DNA from: Sorghum bicolor
Lineage: Eukaryota > Streptophyta > Magnoliopsida > Poales > Poaceae
Assembly: GCF_000003195.3 (NCBI RefSeq)
Contig: NC_012878.2
Span: 42,201,248 to 42,265,247, forward strand
Length of the DNA stretch: 64,000 nucleotides
Reading direction: 5' to 3'
Positions 10,999-21,337 of this stretch are shown here, piece by piece. Each line of letters opens with the position of its first letter. The first letter of the stretch is position 1. A model generated the notes under the pieces. The model was given only the letters and a program-made list of their open reading frames with translations, was not told where the DNA came from and did not search any database. Made by a program: the position numbers and the translations under genes.

Positions 10999-12934
10999 TG
11001 AAAGGTCCTAATATGGCTAGAGGGGGTGAATAGCCTATTTAAAAATTCTACAAACTCACTAGAGCAAGAGGTTAGTAAATAACAAAGCAAAGCTTTTTGC
11101 TCTAGCTCTAAATGGGTGTTTGCAAGCCACCTATCCAACAATTCTAGTTGATATAATCACTAGGCACACAAGAGCTATGTCACTACTTACACTAGAAAGC
11201 TACCTAAAGTTTCTATACAAGTAAGTAAGCTACTCTAGTTTGTGGGAATGTAAAGGAGAAGGTTTGATCTTTATACCGCCGCGTAGAGGGGATGAACCAA
11301 TCAATAATATGAACAATCAAGCACCGGGAGAATGCCAATCAATCACAATTGAGACACCGATTTTTCTCCCGAGGTTCACGTGCTTGCCGCCACGCTACAT
11401 CCCCGTTGTGTCGACCAACACTAGGTGGTTCGGCGGCTAAGAGGTGTAGCACGAACCTCATCCTCACTCGGACACCGCAAGAACCTCCCCACAAGTGAGG
11501 TAGCTCAATGACACGCGCAATCCACTCGAGTTGCCTTTGGCTCTCTGCCGGTGTAGGCACAAAACCCCTCACAATCACCAGGAGATGGCCACGAACAATC
11601 ACCAACTCATGCCAATGCTCCTCTGCTGCTCCAAGCCATCTAGGTGGAGGCAACCACCAAGAGTAACAAGAAAACCGCAGCCAAATCGATCCCCAAGTGC
11701 CACTAGATGCAATCACTCAAGCAAAAGCACTTGGAATCACTCCCAATCTCACAAAGATGAATAATCTATGAAGGAGATGAGTGGGAGGTGTTTGCTTAGG
11801 CTCACAAGGATGTCTTGTAGTCAAGAATGCTAAGAGTGTGAGCCCCAAGCCGTCCAACACGTATTTATAAGCCCCTCAAACAAATAGAGCCGTTGGCTCT
11901 TTCACTAGGCAAAACATGGGGTCACCGAACGCTACGCAGGAGGCACCGGACGCTCAACCCCTATGTCCTGTGCTCTAGAAACGACCACATGTCATCTTTT
12001 GAATCTCACGCGTCGGAGTCTAACGGTAACCTGCAAAGCACCGGACGCACTTAAGATCCGGTGCACACCGGTCTTAAACACAGAGAGGTCTCCAAAACCG
12101 CAGGGTCACTCGACGCTATGCACCGGACCGTTCGGTGCTCACCGGACTCATACCCAGAGAGCATTGCAAAAGTGCAGAGCACCAGACTCACACCATCGGA
12201 CGCACAAACAGGGATAAGCCTGCGTTCAGTGCCTGGCGTCCGGTGCCTAACCCTAGCTGAGCCAGGCACTAACTACACACCGGACGCACAGACATAACGT
12301 CCGGTGAGTGTTTCTCAGCGAGAAATACTCCTGCGACTTCTCCAATTTTCCCACCGGCGCAATAGAAAATATACACTTCATTTTCTCAAAAAGTGTTGAA
12401 TCCCGCCTCGCAAGCTCGACGGGAGGGAGAGAGGAACCCAACCACTCTCTACCCTTCAAACGCCACCTCCTTCTCAAAGTGTGCCAACGCCACAATGTGT
12501 AAACTAACATGTGCACGTGTGTTAGCATTTTCACAATCATTTTCTTTGAAGGAGTTAAGTTAGCTCACTAGGTTCTAAATGCATGCACATGAACAATGAC
12601 ACCTAGTGGCACTTGATAACCGCTTAGCCAAAGAATTCCCCTCTTTATAGTACGGCTATCTATCCTAAATATGATCACACCCTCTATGGTGTCTTGATCA
12701 CCAAAACCAAAACCCTAAGCAATACCTTTGCCTTGATCTCCATTGGGTTTTGTTTTTCTCTTTCTTCTTTTCCAAGTTGAGCACTTGATCATCTTGTGGT
12801 CATCATCATTATCACCATGATCATCACTTGCTCCATCACTTGGCATGTACCAACCTCATTAAGTCTACACACACTTAGTATACAGGTTAGTACTAGGGTT
12901 TCATCAATTATCCAAAACCAAACTAGGGCTTTCA
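10999..12934 (-). repeat. 5' LTR of minus-strand Copia-type element
   Basis: Plus-strand ends are TGAAAGG (10999) and GGCTTTCA (12934), so on the minus strand it reads TGAAAGCC...CCTTTCA. It is followed on that strand by the primer-binding site and gag. It contains a cluster of CACCGGACGC/GCGTCCGGTG words (about 11925-12305) like those in the 8235-9756 LTR. The right flank (from 12935) falls in the middle of a different LTR, so this element inserted into, or was joined to, a Ty3-type LTR. The other LTR of this element is missing. Confidence 0.75.
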
Positions 12935-14110
12935 GTGTCCCCTTCCGGAAGCTTCCTTCACCGCCTCCTACAATGCATCCTGGCCCTTGGTTAAGTCAGT
13001 TTGATCCTGCGGCGCATGTGCACTCCACCAGGCTATAAATAAAGAGGCAGACCCCCCTTCAGAAGGGAACCAATTCATTCCTCCTGCTTTATTTGTCAAG
13101 AGTAGTCAGAAGTTAAAGTTTTTAGAGATTAGAAGTAGAGCTCTACTTCTTCAAGTTCTAAGTATAGGCGTCTAGCGAGGTTCAAGTAGAGATCAAGCGC
13201 TCTGCTTGGGATTCTAGATCTATCTTCTAGAAATTGGTAATATTATCTTGTATTTCATTATGACTTTGCTATATTTTAATATATTGCTTTTTATTTAGTT
13301 CTTAGTTTATTCTAGTTGCATATTCGATATAGATGTGGTTCATGATGATTATTGTTATATGATCGTAAAGCGCCTGATTCAATACTTGAGTGAGTTAGGT
13401 GGTGCACATTATGTAGACGTGGTGTCTAGATATATTGTGTACCTACGGAGGCACCCTGATGTACCGGGTCGTGTGGTAGTCCATGTAGGTGACAGCTGCA
13501 TTGGTTCCTCTATAGTCCACCCCCGTACGAAGGACTAGCCGAGCACGGTCGTGAAAGAGGTGACCCTTGTGTCTTAATATCCTCATTAGTTGATGCTCCT
13601 TATGATGTCTTCTGAGTTTATTACGCAATAGATGAAGATGTGTAGCATGACGTAGGTTGTAGACTTTATATTAGTAATTACATAGGTTTCTTTTACTTTA
13701 ACCGAATCTCGAGATTGTTTTATTACATTAGTGAGTCTCTATTTTCTATCTCTAGAATACCATTTACCTCATTTAGTCAATTATCACTTATCATTTATCA
13801 TATTGTTGACTAGTTATCACTAAAGTATTAGTATAATTGGCTATGATAGGTTTACATAATTATAATTTCTTTAGTTCTTATAAGATTATCTAAGCCTAAT
13901 GAATAGAATGTTGTTTTATCCTTTTGGCATAAAATAAATCAATGATACTCGGAATACTTCTTGGGTGAAATGCTACAACGGAAGAATTATCTGTGTGCTT
14001 GCGGATATATTCTATTTAGAGTCATTGCGTGTAGATTATTTTTATCCTTGACTTTTGGCATCATGTTAAGGATGACAACTTAATATGAAGTGATGTTAAA
14101 AATACCAACA
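12935..14110 (+). repeat. 5'-truncated LTR of Ty3-type element
   Basis: It lacks the TGTTG start because the Copia-type LTR abuts it at 12934. It retains a TATA-like CTATAAATA (about 13032), the shared family blocks (about 13390-13520 and 13930-14010) and the end AATACCAACA at 14110, immediately before a primer-binding site. It is therefore the 5' LTR of the gag-bearing remnant that follows. Confidence 0.75.
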
Positions 14111-14118
14111 AGTATTTC

Positions 14119-14136
14119 TGGCGCCGTTGCCGGGGA
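14119..14136 (+). promoter_or_regulatory. Primer-binding site, tRNA-Asp type
   Basis: TGGCGCCGTTGCCGGGGA lies eight bases after the LTR end. It is the complement of the 3' end of plant tRNA-Asp as I recall that sequence (…CCCCGGCAACGGCG plus CCA). This primer is typical of the Athila/Tat branch of Ty3-type plant elements. Confidence 0.85.
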
Positions 14137-14412
14137 TGACAATTTTATTTATTAGGATAACTTTAAAAGGATTTATTGATTAGCCAGGATTTATACACTT
14201 TCTAGAATTTCATACGAGTAAATCTTTCATAGAATCATCTATAGAAAACCAAACATTTAAATATATCTAGGACATAGCTTTTTGCTTTAGCAGACTTACC
14301 CATGATTTATGTAACAATTTTTTACATAGGGTAAGAGCAGATTGGTTATAGTATTTTAACTCTTATCAGGAACAACCATAGAAAGAAGGTTCTTACATTA
14401 TTTTGAGAAGCG

Positions 14413-15260
14413 ATGGCTGAGAAGACTCTGCGTGAATTCTCTGCTCCAAGCACCGAGAATATTCGCGTGGGTCCAACTTTTGACCTTGGAGAATATGATT
14501 ATGAGATCAAGCCAAGCCTCATCAAAATGATGCAAGTTATCATATTTAGCGGAAAGCAGGATGAAGATGTCATTGCCCATTTGCATAATTTTCTGGAGAT
14601 TGACAATACCATTGACATTCAAGGCATTCCTCAAGATGTCGTGCTACTTCGCTTGTTTCCTTTCTCATTAGAGGGAAGAGCGAAGCAGTGGTTTTATCAG
14701 AGTAAATATCAAATCAAAACATGGGGAGAATGTTCGAAAGCTTTCCTAGAGAAGTTTTTCCCAATAGGCCGAACGAATATCTTACGAGGGAAGATTTTAG
14801 AATTTCATCAGCAGAAAGGTGAACCTATTCTAGAAGCATGGGAGCGTTTTCAAGGATACATATCAGCCGCATCATGGAATGGAGAAGTGGTTGCTCATAC
14901 AAACATTCTATCATGGACTAACCCAAAGGTCATGTGAGCAATTGGATACCACTGCCGAAGGATCATTTATGTCACTTACATCTGAAAAAGCTGAAGCTAT
15001 TATGGCAAAGATGGCAGAAAATCAGAATTGGACATTCAACACTCAGGCATGCCATGAAAGTGAAGAAGTTCTAGAGGGATTGTGTGCACTATCAAGCAAG
15101 ATGGATATATTATTGAGCTGGCTAGAGCATAGGGATAATTATAAAAGAAATCGTCAAGCCTCAAGATGCATTCAATTCTCAAGATCAATATGAAGAAGAT
15201 ATTAATGCAATCATTAAGAAACAAAGATGGAATCAACCTCAGGCAACAATCCAAGGTAAC
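14413..15260 (+). pseudogene. Ty3-type gag (Retrotrans_gag), frameshifted and truncated
   Basis: The gene starts at ATG 14413, 277 bp after the primer site. The first 174 codons contain the Retrotrans_gag core: FPFSLEGRAKQWF (about residues 80-92), then LEKFFP and KILEFHQQKGEPILEAWERF. The frame ends at 14935-14937 (TGA). An overlapping frame (to 15193) continues with residues typical of the region after the capsid core, so a small indel near 14880-14930 broke the gene. At 15261 the reading is cut by LTR-like sequence. Zinc knuckle, protease and pol are lost. The encoded protein would have been the capsid precursor. Confidence 0.75.
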
Positions 15261-15560
15261 TGTTGACGATCGATAACGTCAATATTTATTGGAACTTTAG
15301 ACACAAGGGAACATATGAATACACACTAGTTTAGGGTTTTAACTGATAATTTCCACGAGTTTTGATCATTCTATATTTTTCTAGAGATTATTACAGAAAA
15401 GCATAAAAGAGGAGATTATAGTACATAATTAACACGAAACTTATTCGTGACGGAAAACATCGTCATTAGGCTCACGAAGGGTCTAGAAGACACCCGAAAC
15501 AGCGGGACCCATAGAAGAAAGATGTGGCCGCCGCCTTGGAAAACTTTCTATAGAAATGCA
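15261..15560 (+). repeat. 5' fragment of an LTR of the TGTTGACG family
   Basis: It starts TGTTGACGAT directly after the truncated gag. It carries family landmarks also seen after the starts at 2373 and 4672, such as 'tttccacgagtttt' (about 15350). Similarity fades around 15550; the right border is approximate. It is probably the 3' LTR of the 12935-15260 remnant after an internal deletion, or a second truncated insertion. Confidence 0.55.
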
Positions 15561-15801
15561 TCCTTTGAAATTTCTTTATAATTCCTCCCATCAAATAGGC
15601 CCTAATTGTTAGGACCGATGGTAAATGTTATGGGTCTAATCATGGTGGATGGAGCCACTTCCGGCGCCATGCGCGCGATCTGGCGAACGCTAGACCGCGG
15701 TCAGCTGTCAGCACAAGCGGCGCTGAAGCCTCTCCCACTTGACACACCTCGAGAGACGTAGGTCTGATCCGACGACGAACGCACACGCGTCGAAAATGCA
15801 G

Positions 15802-15808
15802 GACACGT
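15802..15808 (-). promoter_or_regulatory. ABRE-type motif upstream of Em1
   Basis: GACACGT on the plus strand is ACGTGTC on the minus strand, the core recognised by ABA-responsive bZIP factors. It lies about 280 bp upstream of the TATA box. An RY-type word TGCATG follows at 15855-15860. Em genes are classical targets of ABI5/VP1-type regulation, so this fits, but activity is inferred from sequence only. Confidence 0.5.
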
Positions 15809-16089
15809 ACGGGGCAAAGCCCACCAGCTAACAGCTATAGCCACAACTGCCAGTTGCATGCGCCTGCGCGTATGTAGGAATAGGATAACGACTGCTATAC
15901 CTATACGCACGGCATCCAACGGACACGGACGCTCTCTCGCTTCCGCTTCGTAGGTGCGCGCGTGTCACCCGGCGGAGGGTCTCGGCGCACACGCGTCGCG
16001 GCGCCACTTCGCGAGCTGTCCCTGCGTCGCGTCCGCGTCGGCGCACACGCGCCGGCGCCTGCCCTCCCGGCACACCGCCCATCAGCGGC

Positions 16090-16096
16090 TATAAAA
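16090..16096 (+). promoter_or_regulatory. TATA box of Em1
   Basis: TATAAAA lies 177 bp upstream of the start codon, in a GC-rich promoter. The Em2 gene has a TATA box at nearly the same distance (172 bp). Confidence 0.75.
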
Positions 16097-16266
16097 GCGG
16101 CGGCGCCCGCGGTCCTTTAGGAGTCGTCATCAACAACGACAGCCCCAGACAACACTCATCTGCTGGTAGCTAGCTAGTACCGCAGCTGACGTACGTTTCC
16201 GGCAAAATCCAAGAAAATAAAGCACCTTGGTGAGCTAGCGAGCGAGCTAGTAGTTTGACGACGACA

Positions 16267-16655
16267 ATGGCGTCCGGTCAGGAGAGCAGGAAGGAGCTGG
16301 ACCGCAAGGCACGCGAGGGCGAGACCGTCGTCCCCGGCGGAACCGGCGGCAAGAGCGTCGAGGCCCAGGAGCACCTCGCCGAAGGTATACGTAATACTAA
16401 TAACCAACTGCCAGCAGTGCCAGCCACTCCAGTTTCCTGTTGTTATTGGCTTTATTAATTGTGCCTCGACGTCGTATGCATGCAGGGCGCAGCCGCGGGG
16501 GGCAGACTCGCAGGGAGCAGCTGGGGCATGAGGGGTACAGCGAGATGGGGAAGAAGGGCGGTCTGAGCAGCACGGAGGAGTCCGGCGGCGAGCGCGCCGC
16601 CAGGGAGGGTGTCGACATCGACGAGTCCAAGTTTAGGACCAACAAGCAGTCCTAG
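16267..16655 (+). CDS. Em: Group 1 LEA (Em) protein, single 20-mer copy
   Basis: There are two exons, 16267-16384 and 16486-16655, with a 101-bp intron that starts GTATAC and ends TGCATGCAG. They encode 95 residues. The protein begins [18 protein letters not shown], carries the TVVPGGTGG motif, then one copy of the group 1 LEA 20-residue motif ([20 protein letters not shown]) and the usual end region [18 protein letters not shown]. Em proteins are very hydrophilic, abundant in maturing embryos, and bind water and protect cell contents during desiccation, in cytosol and nucleus. Length and motifs match the short Em class of cereals. The start is the first ATG after the TATA box, and the intron splits a glycine codon at the same place as in Em2. 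No defect is seen. It is a paralogue of the gene at 50411, now separated by about 34 kb of transposon DNA. Confidence 0.95.
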
Positions 16656-17690
16656 ACGCGTGCGTCCCTATACGCACTACGTACGCAGCGCTCGTATCTG
16701 TCTGTCAGTGTACCTTGTGGCTGTCGTAGCTAGTACTGTCTATTTGGAGAAGTAGCAGAATAATAATAATGTAGGGTGCCTCAGCATGCGTGTAGGCGAT
16801 CATGCATACGTACATGTACGTGTGTATGATCATGTGCGTGCTTCGAGAAGGGTTCAGTTAGTTCCTAATCATGTCAGTCGTCAAAGTTCAGTTAGCTCCT
16901 ATAATCATGTCAGTCGTACGTCAGGGGAAGGTTCGCTTCATCAGGCTTTGTAGTTTGCTAGCCTGTTTGTTTCTATGCATGCGCGCGTGTCCGCCTCTCG
17001 ACAAGTGGCCGGTTGAGCATGCATGCATAGTCCTCTGTTAAGGACGCTTTGTATCCATGTTTCCATGGCTCCTAAATAATCAGTAATGTAAAGCTAGTTT
17101 GGCGGTTCCTCGTCATATCTGCGGCTGATTTGCGCTGGTTTCTCTCAATTGTCTCAATGTTGTGTTATCACCACGTCGTCGGCTTTTCTATCTTGATAGT
17201 ACGTACGTACTACTGCGAACACAAAACAGGATGAAATCAGCTACTATTTTAAATGTTCGAACTTTGAACTCATGGTCATTAGTGTATAACGAGATGAAAA
17301 TTATCTTTAAGACTGTCAGGTTCACAACATATATACCGATATATGATCGAAGCGTCATTTGGCTCATTTCTACACATGGACCTTCACCAATAAATTCTAC
17401 TCCCCCGACCAACTAGCAAAGAAGTTTTTGTCGAACTGTTTTTTTTTCAATAATGGTGTATACGGTGGAAAGGGAAATGAGAACACTAGTATGGCACTCT
17501 TGGCATTGCTCGTCTTTGACTCAGTATGGGAGAGGACGACGACGACAGCGTTAGGACAAGATCGACGAGTTGCGGGAGGCTGCTTATTATTAGAGGTGGA
17601 GGCGGCGGAACCCTATCATGATATAGGCTAGCAAACCCTATCACGCTACAGAACCAAGCACAGCTGCACAGACAGGGTCACATCCGAAGT
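16656..17690. other. Em1 3' flank and intergenic DNA
   Basis: The 3' UTR probably includes 'ataataatgtaggg' (about 16762), a word also found downstream of Em2 (about 51107). A short direct repeat of about 34 bp with the core 'gttcagttag' occurs at about 16852 and 16888. GCATGC/CATGCA words are frequent around 16975-17025. No convincing gene is seen; open frames here lack known motifs. Confidence 0.5.
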
Positions 17691-17699
17691 AATTAATAA

Positions 17700-18046
17700 T
17701 TATAAAAGGCATGAAATAAACACATTCAAACTGTAGGTAACAATTTAATTATTATAATGTAAACTTAATACCCTTAGATTTATAATTAAATTTAAATAAT
17801 ATAAAATAAATAAATAAATAAACAAACAATATAATTTGAAATACCATCAAACCAAATTATGTCTTATAAGGCGATCCATGAAGTATTAAATATAGACGAA
17901 AATAAAAACTAATTGCACAGTTTGATTAGAATTGAAAGACGAATTTTTTGAGCATAGTTAGTCTTTGATTGGATAATATTTGTGAAATACAAACAAGTGT
18001 TACAGTATCGGTTTTTTTAAAAAAATTTGGAACTAAATAAGACCTA
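17700..18046 (-). mobile_element. Truncated MITE related to the one at 52089
   Basis: The right end GGAACTAAATAAGACC (about 18029-18044) resembles the terminal inverted repeat of the element at 52089-52315, and an inner stretch (about 17890-17925, 'tatagacgaaaataaaaac') is the reverse complement of a stretch inside that element. The left end is not recognisable, so the copy is truncated or diverged. It is AT-rich, has no coding capacity, and its borders are approximate. Confidence 0.5.
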
Positions 18047-18126
18047 AATGATTATAAAGGAGTCCGGGTACGGTTGACAAGAAGGGGCGGCCCTACGCGA
18101 TAAATTAAAGATCATTTCCTTCAGCC

Positions 18127-18326
18127 TTGGATGTGAGAAGACTTTGTTTCTGATATGAGAAATGATTTCTACTATTTCTCCTCTCTTTTACTTTCATCCT
18201 TATCTCGGTTGCTACATTAACAAAAATGCTTAGGAGCATAGTATCTAATGCCATGGTTTTAAGTAGTTCAAACTTAAAAATTAAAAGCTAACTCTCATCT
18301 AAGCTAACTCTCATCTAAAATAACTA
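18127..18326 (+). repeat. First copy of a ~200-bp tandem duplication
   Basis: The stretch from 'ttggatgtgagaagac' to 'aaataactatt' is repeated directly after itself. The second copy starts at 18327, is split by the CACTA element and resumes at 43209-43380. Copy 1 contains an extra short internal duplication of 'aagctaactctcatct' (about 18285-18316). Several substitutions separate the copies. Confidence 0.8.
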
Positions 18327-18354
18327 TTGGATGTGAGAAGACTTTCACTAGTAC

Positions 18355-18590
18355 AGAGAGATACTATACTGGCGGTTCGCAACCCCTTTGTACAGGCGGA
18401 TTGACGAACCGCCAGTGGCTATAGGCCTGTGGGCGGTTAGCTGAGAACCGTCTGTAGAAACCGATTTCTACAGGCGGTTCAGTTATGTGATCCGCCTGTG
18501 GAAATCAATTTCTACAGGCGGTTCTTTTATGTAAACCGCCTGTAGAAATTGGATTCTACAGCTCATAACAGAACCGCCTGTGGTAAGATT
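18355..18590. repeat. Left subterminal repeat array of the CACTA element
   Basis: Repeated 'ctacaggcggtt' words in both orientations (at least five) occur just inside the left end. An equivalent array occupies 42975-43190. In CACTA elements such short repeats bind the element-encoded TNPA-like protein. Confidence 0.8.
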
Positions 18591-20274
18591 TTCCAATTTA
18601 ACCCTATTTTGCAGCAAACCCTATTTTTAATATTACATATATATTATATACATTAATATTGAAACTATGTTAGGCTACAAGATTCAACAAATACAACATG
18701 CAATATATTTATATATACCATTACTTTGTACATAAAATTATATTAATTACAAACATCACACATCAAAGTTTATGAGGTTTCACATCTGAAACCTCTGCTC
18801 TAATAACCCGATCGAGATAGCTTTAGCCAACTAATATCTCTTAGTGCTCTAAACTCAGGCTTTGCTAGGACGCTAGTCGGGTCGTGATATTTCCCTTCGG
18901 TGGGAATGGCTTCTCTCAAGAGAAAAGTGCAAAGGTCCTCAACTATGTTGTATAGAACAACTTGAGTCACGCTCTTCGTCTTTTCCAACTCATGTTACTG
19001 CAGAGGAAGTTAGAAACATCATAAATTTATAGTTCATATAACACATGCTTAGCAACAAAAAATGACATAATTATATAAACGACTATTAGAGCAATACCTT
19101 AGAAGGGTTAGTTACATATCTTCCGGTCTCTCCCATGAACTCGCAGACGTAGAATCCACAGTGGACCGATCCGACTGTTTGCTTATGGCACTGATGTATG
19201 ACGAAAAAGTTGATATTTATTAGTTGCAACATCGTCATATGCATATTATATTTATAAAAGATAGCTTGTGATATTTTGGTACGTACCGGCCATTTATAAA
19301 ATAATCTCAATGGCTGCCCCGGTTCTGATGAATCGCACCTTCCACCTTTGATCTTATAATACCTATAGGCCCTATAGTATCGAATACACAATCCTCAAGT
19401 TATTCTGAAACTCTTATAAAAGTAGATATGAATATTTAATGTAGTCAGCTTACCGTTCCAAGTGTGTAATGAATTTAGCATAACTTGAAGGATCATAGTC
19501 TGTAGAGTCTAGGACTAGCACACGTCCTAGACTAGGATTAATGAGGAGGCAGATCCAGTGGTCCCTGAGAGAATCGAATTTATGATGCAAGTGCCCATTG
19601 AAATTACTAATACGACGCATCATATAAATTGACACTTACCCAAAGTTGTATGGGGCAACAACACATTCTCGATCTTGATACTTGAGCAGTGCCAAGACTA
19701 TGTAGAGGTCGTATTTACATTCATAATCTAGTCGATTTTCATCTATTATCTTCTTACGATCAGCGGGATCCAAACCTTCTAAGGAGTCGTGTTTGTCTCC
19801 GATTCTGAAGTTGTGCTGCTCCTCGCTTATCTTCATCGGGATCAGATACGCAACCCTTTTACTGGCAGACCTATCCGGATCCGAACCGTACCGCATCTCT
19901 TGTTGTTCAAAATTCATTCTGCAATGAGCGCTTGTATGTTAGATGTTGAAAATTGATGCAACTCATGAATTATAACACAAGATAGTACGAGTGACACTTA
20001 CAATGCAAACACGGTTACCAGCTGCACGTCTAGTCTCTGCAGGTTCATCATTAGCCACATGTCCTCGAAGGTAACGATTGCCTTTGTACGCTCACTGTTG
20101 AATGCTGTTGGTGGTATAATCACATTGATCGTGTCAATGCCTACAGAAGCTGCTCTCATATACCAGTCATGCATCCTTTTTATACCAGCTGGGATCTTTT
20201 TGCGTTTGTCCCAACTAAGTAGTGGTCTACCTAGCTCATATTTAGTAGGGACATATTTGTAATCATCCTTCGTT

Positions 20275-20279
20275 GGTGG
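20275..20279. repeat. Left target-site duplication GGTGG
   Basis: GGTGG precedes the TGTAACATCCC start at 20280 and is repeated at 40175-40179 after the right end of the LTR unit. It lies inside an exon of the CACTA gene, and removing one copy plus the insert keeps the reading frame. Confidence 0.85.
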
Positions 20280-21332
20280 TGTAACATCCCAGATTTTTAC
20301 GTAAACCAAAAATATGAGCTTTTTAAAATTTTTCCTGTAACCGTGCGAAGCATATAGTTTTTAGGTCTAACTCGATCTTAACCCGCTAACAAATCGTGGC
20401 ATACATGTACATTGTTTGACGAGTGCTCTTATTCGTGAGTCGTCTTAAGTTGGGTCTTGTTTAGGGTTTTGAGTTTCTTTTGGAGTGCACAAATCCGTAG
20501 CAAAGTCTTCCCAAATCTTCGTTGAGCCTATCTCAAAGGCTAAGCGAATCCCTTCTCAACCTTCTCCATTGGAGTAATTTTCAAAACTCCATTGGACTCT
20601 TCTCGAGCTCCTTTCAAATCTACTCTCGAATCTCTGTCGTATTCCTTCGAGTCTGTTTCAATATCTATATATTTGAATCTCCTTCAAATTCCCTTGCTCA
20701 TAAATGGAGGATTTCCTTTTCCTTTCTCTTGGGCCGAATCTCCCTCCATTTCTTCACGCGGCCCAGCTAGCTCTCCTCCTCCCTCTCCTTGCTCTGGCCC
20801 ATACCTTCCCCCTCTGACCCTGCACGTGGCCCACTCCCTTTCCTTCTGGCCTGCTAGCGCCACCGGCCCAACCCCTATCCCCCAGCACCCCCCCCCCGTA
20901 GCCCAGCTCCCTCTCTGGCCCAAGCCGCGGCCTGCCTGGCCCAGCCACAGGCGCCTCAGCGCCAACCCTAGGAGCGCGCCCCTGCTCCTCCTGAGCCCCA
21001 CCGCCGCACCCGTACAGCGCCGCACCCGTGCCTTGGGTGCCCGTGCCGCTGCTGGATGTGCTCCACGCGTCCCTAGGTGGGCGCGGACGCCGAGGATGGC
21101 CACAACATCCCTAACCCTAGGTGCCACCCCTATAAAAGCTATGAGCAGCGCCTCCCTACACCTGGTACTCCGCAACGCCGACGCCGCTGTGCCTCCGCCC
21201 TGTTGCCGTCGCGGCGCCGCCGCTCCGTCAAGTCATGGCCGAGCGCCACGTCCTCGACGCGCTCCTGCTCCAGGCCGCGAGCACCACCTCGTCACACCCT
21301 GTCGTTGCAGCAGGGTCGTGGCCGGGAGCAGC

Positions 21333-21337
21333 GCCAC
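21333..21337. repeat. Left target-site duplication GCCAC
   Basis: GCCAC immediately precedes the left LTR (21338) and recurs at 35626-35630 right after the other LTR. This proves that 21338-35625 is one complete element. Confidence 0.95.
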
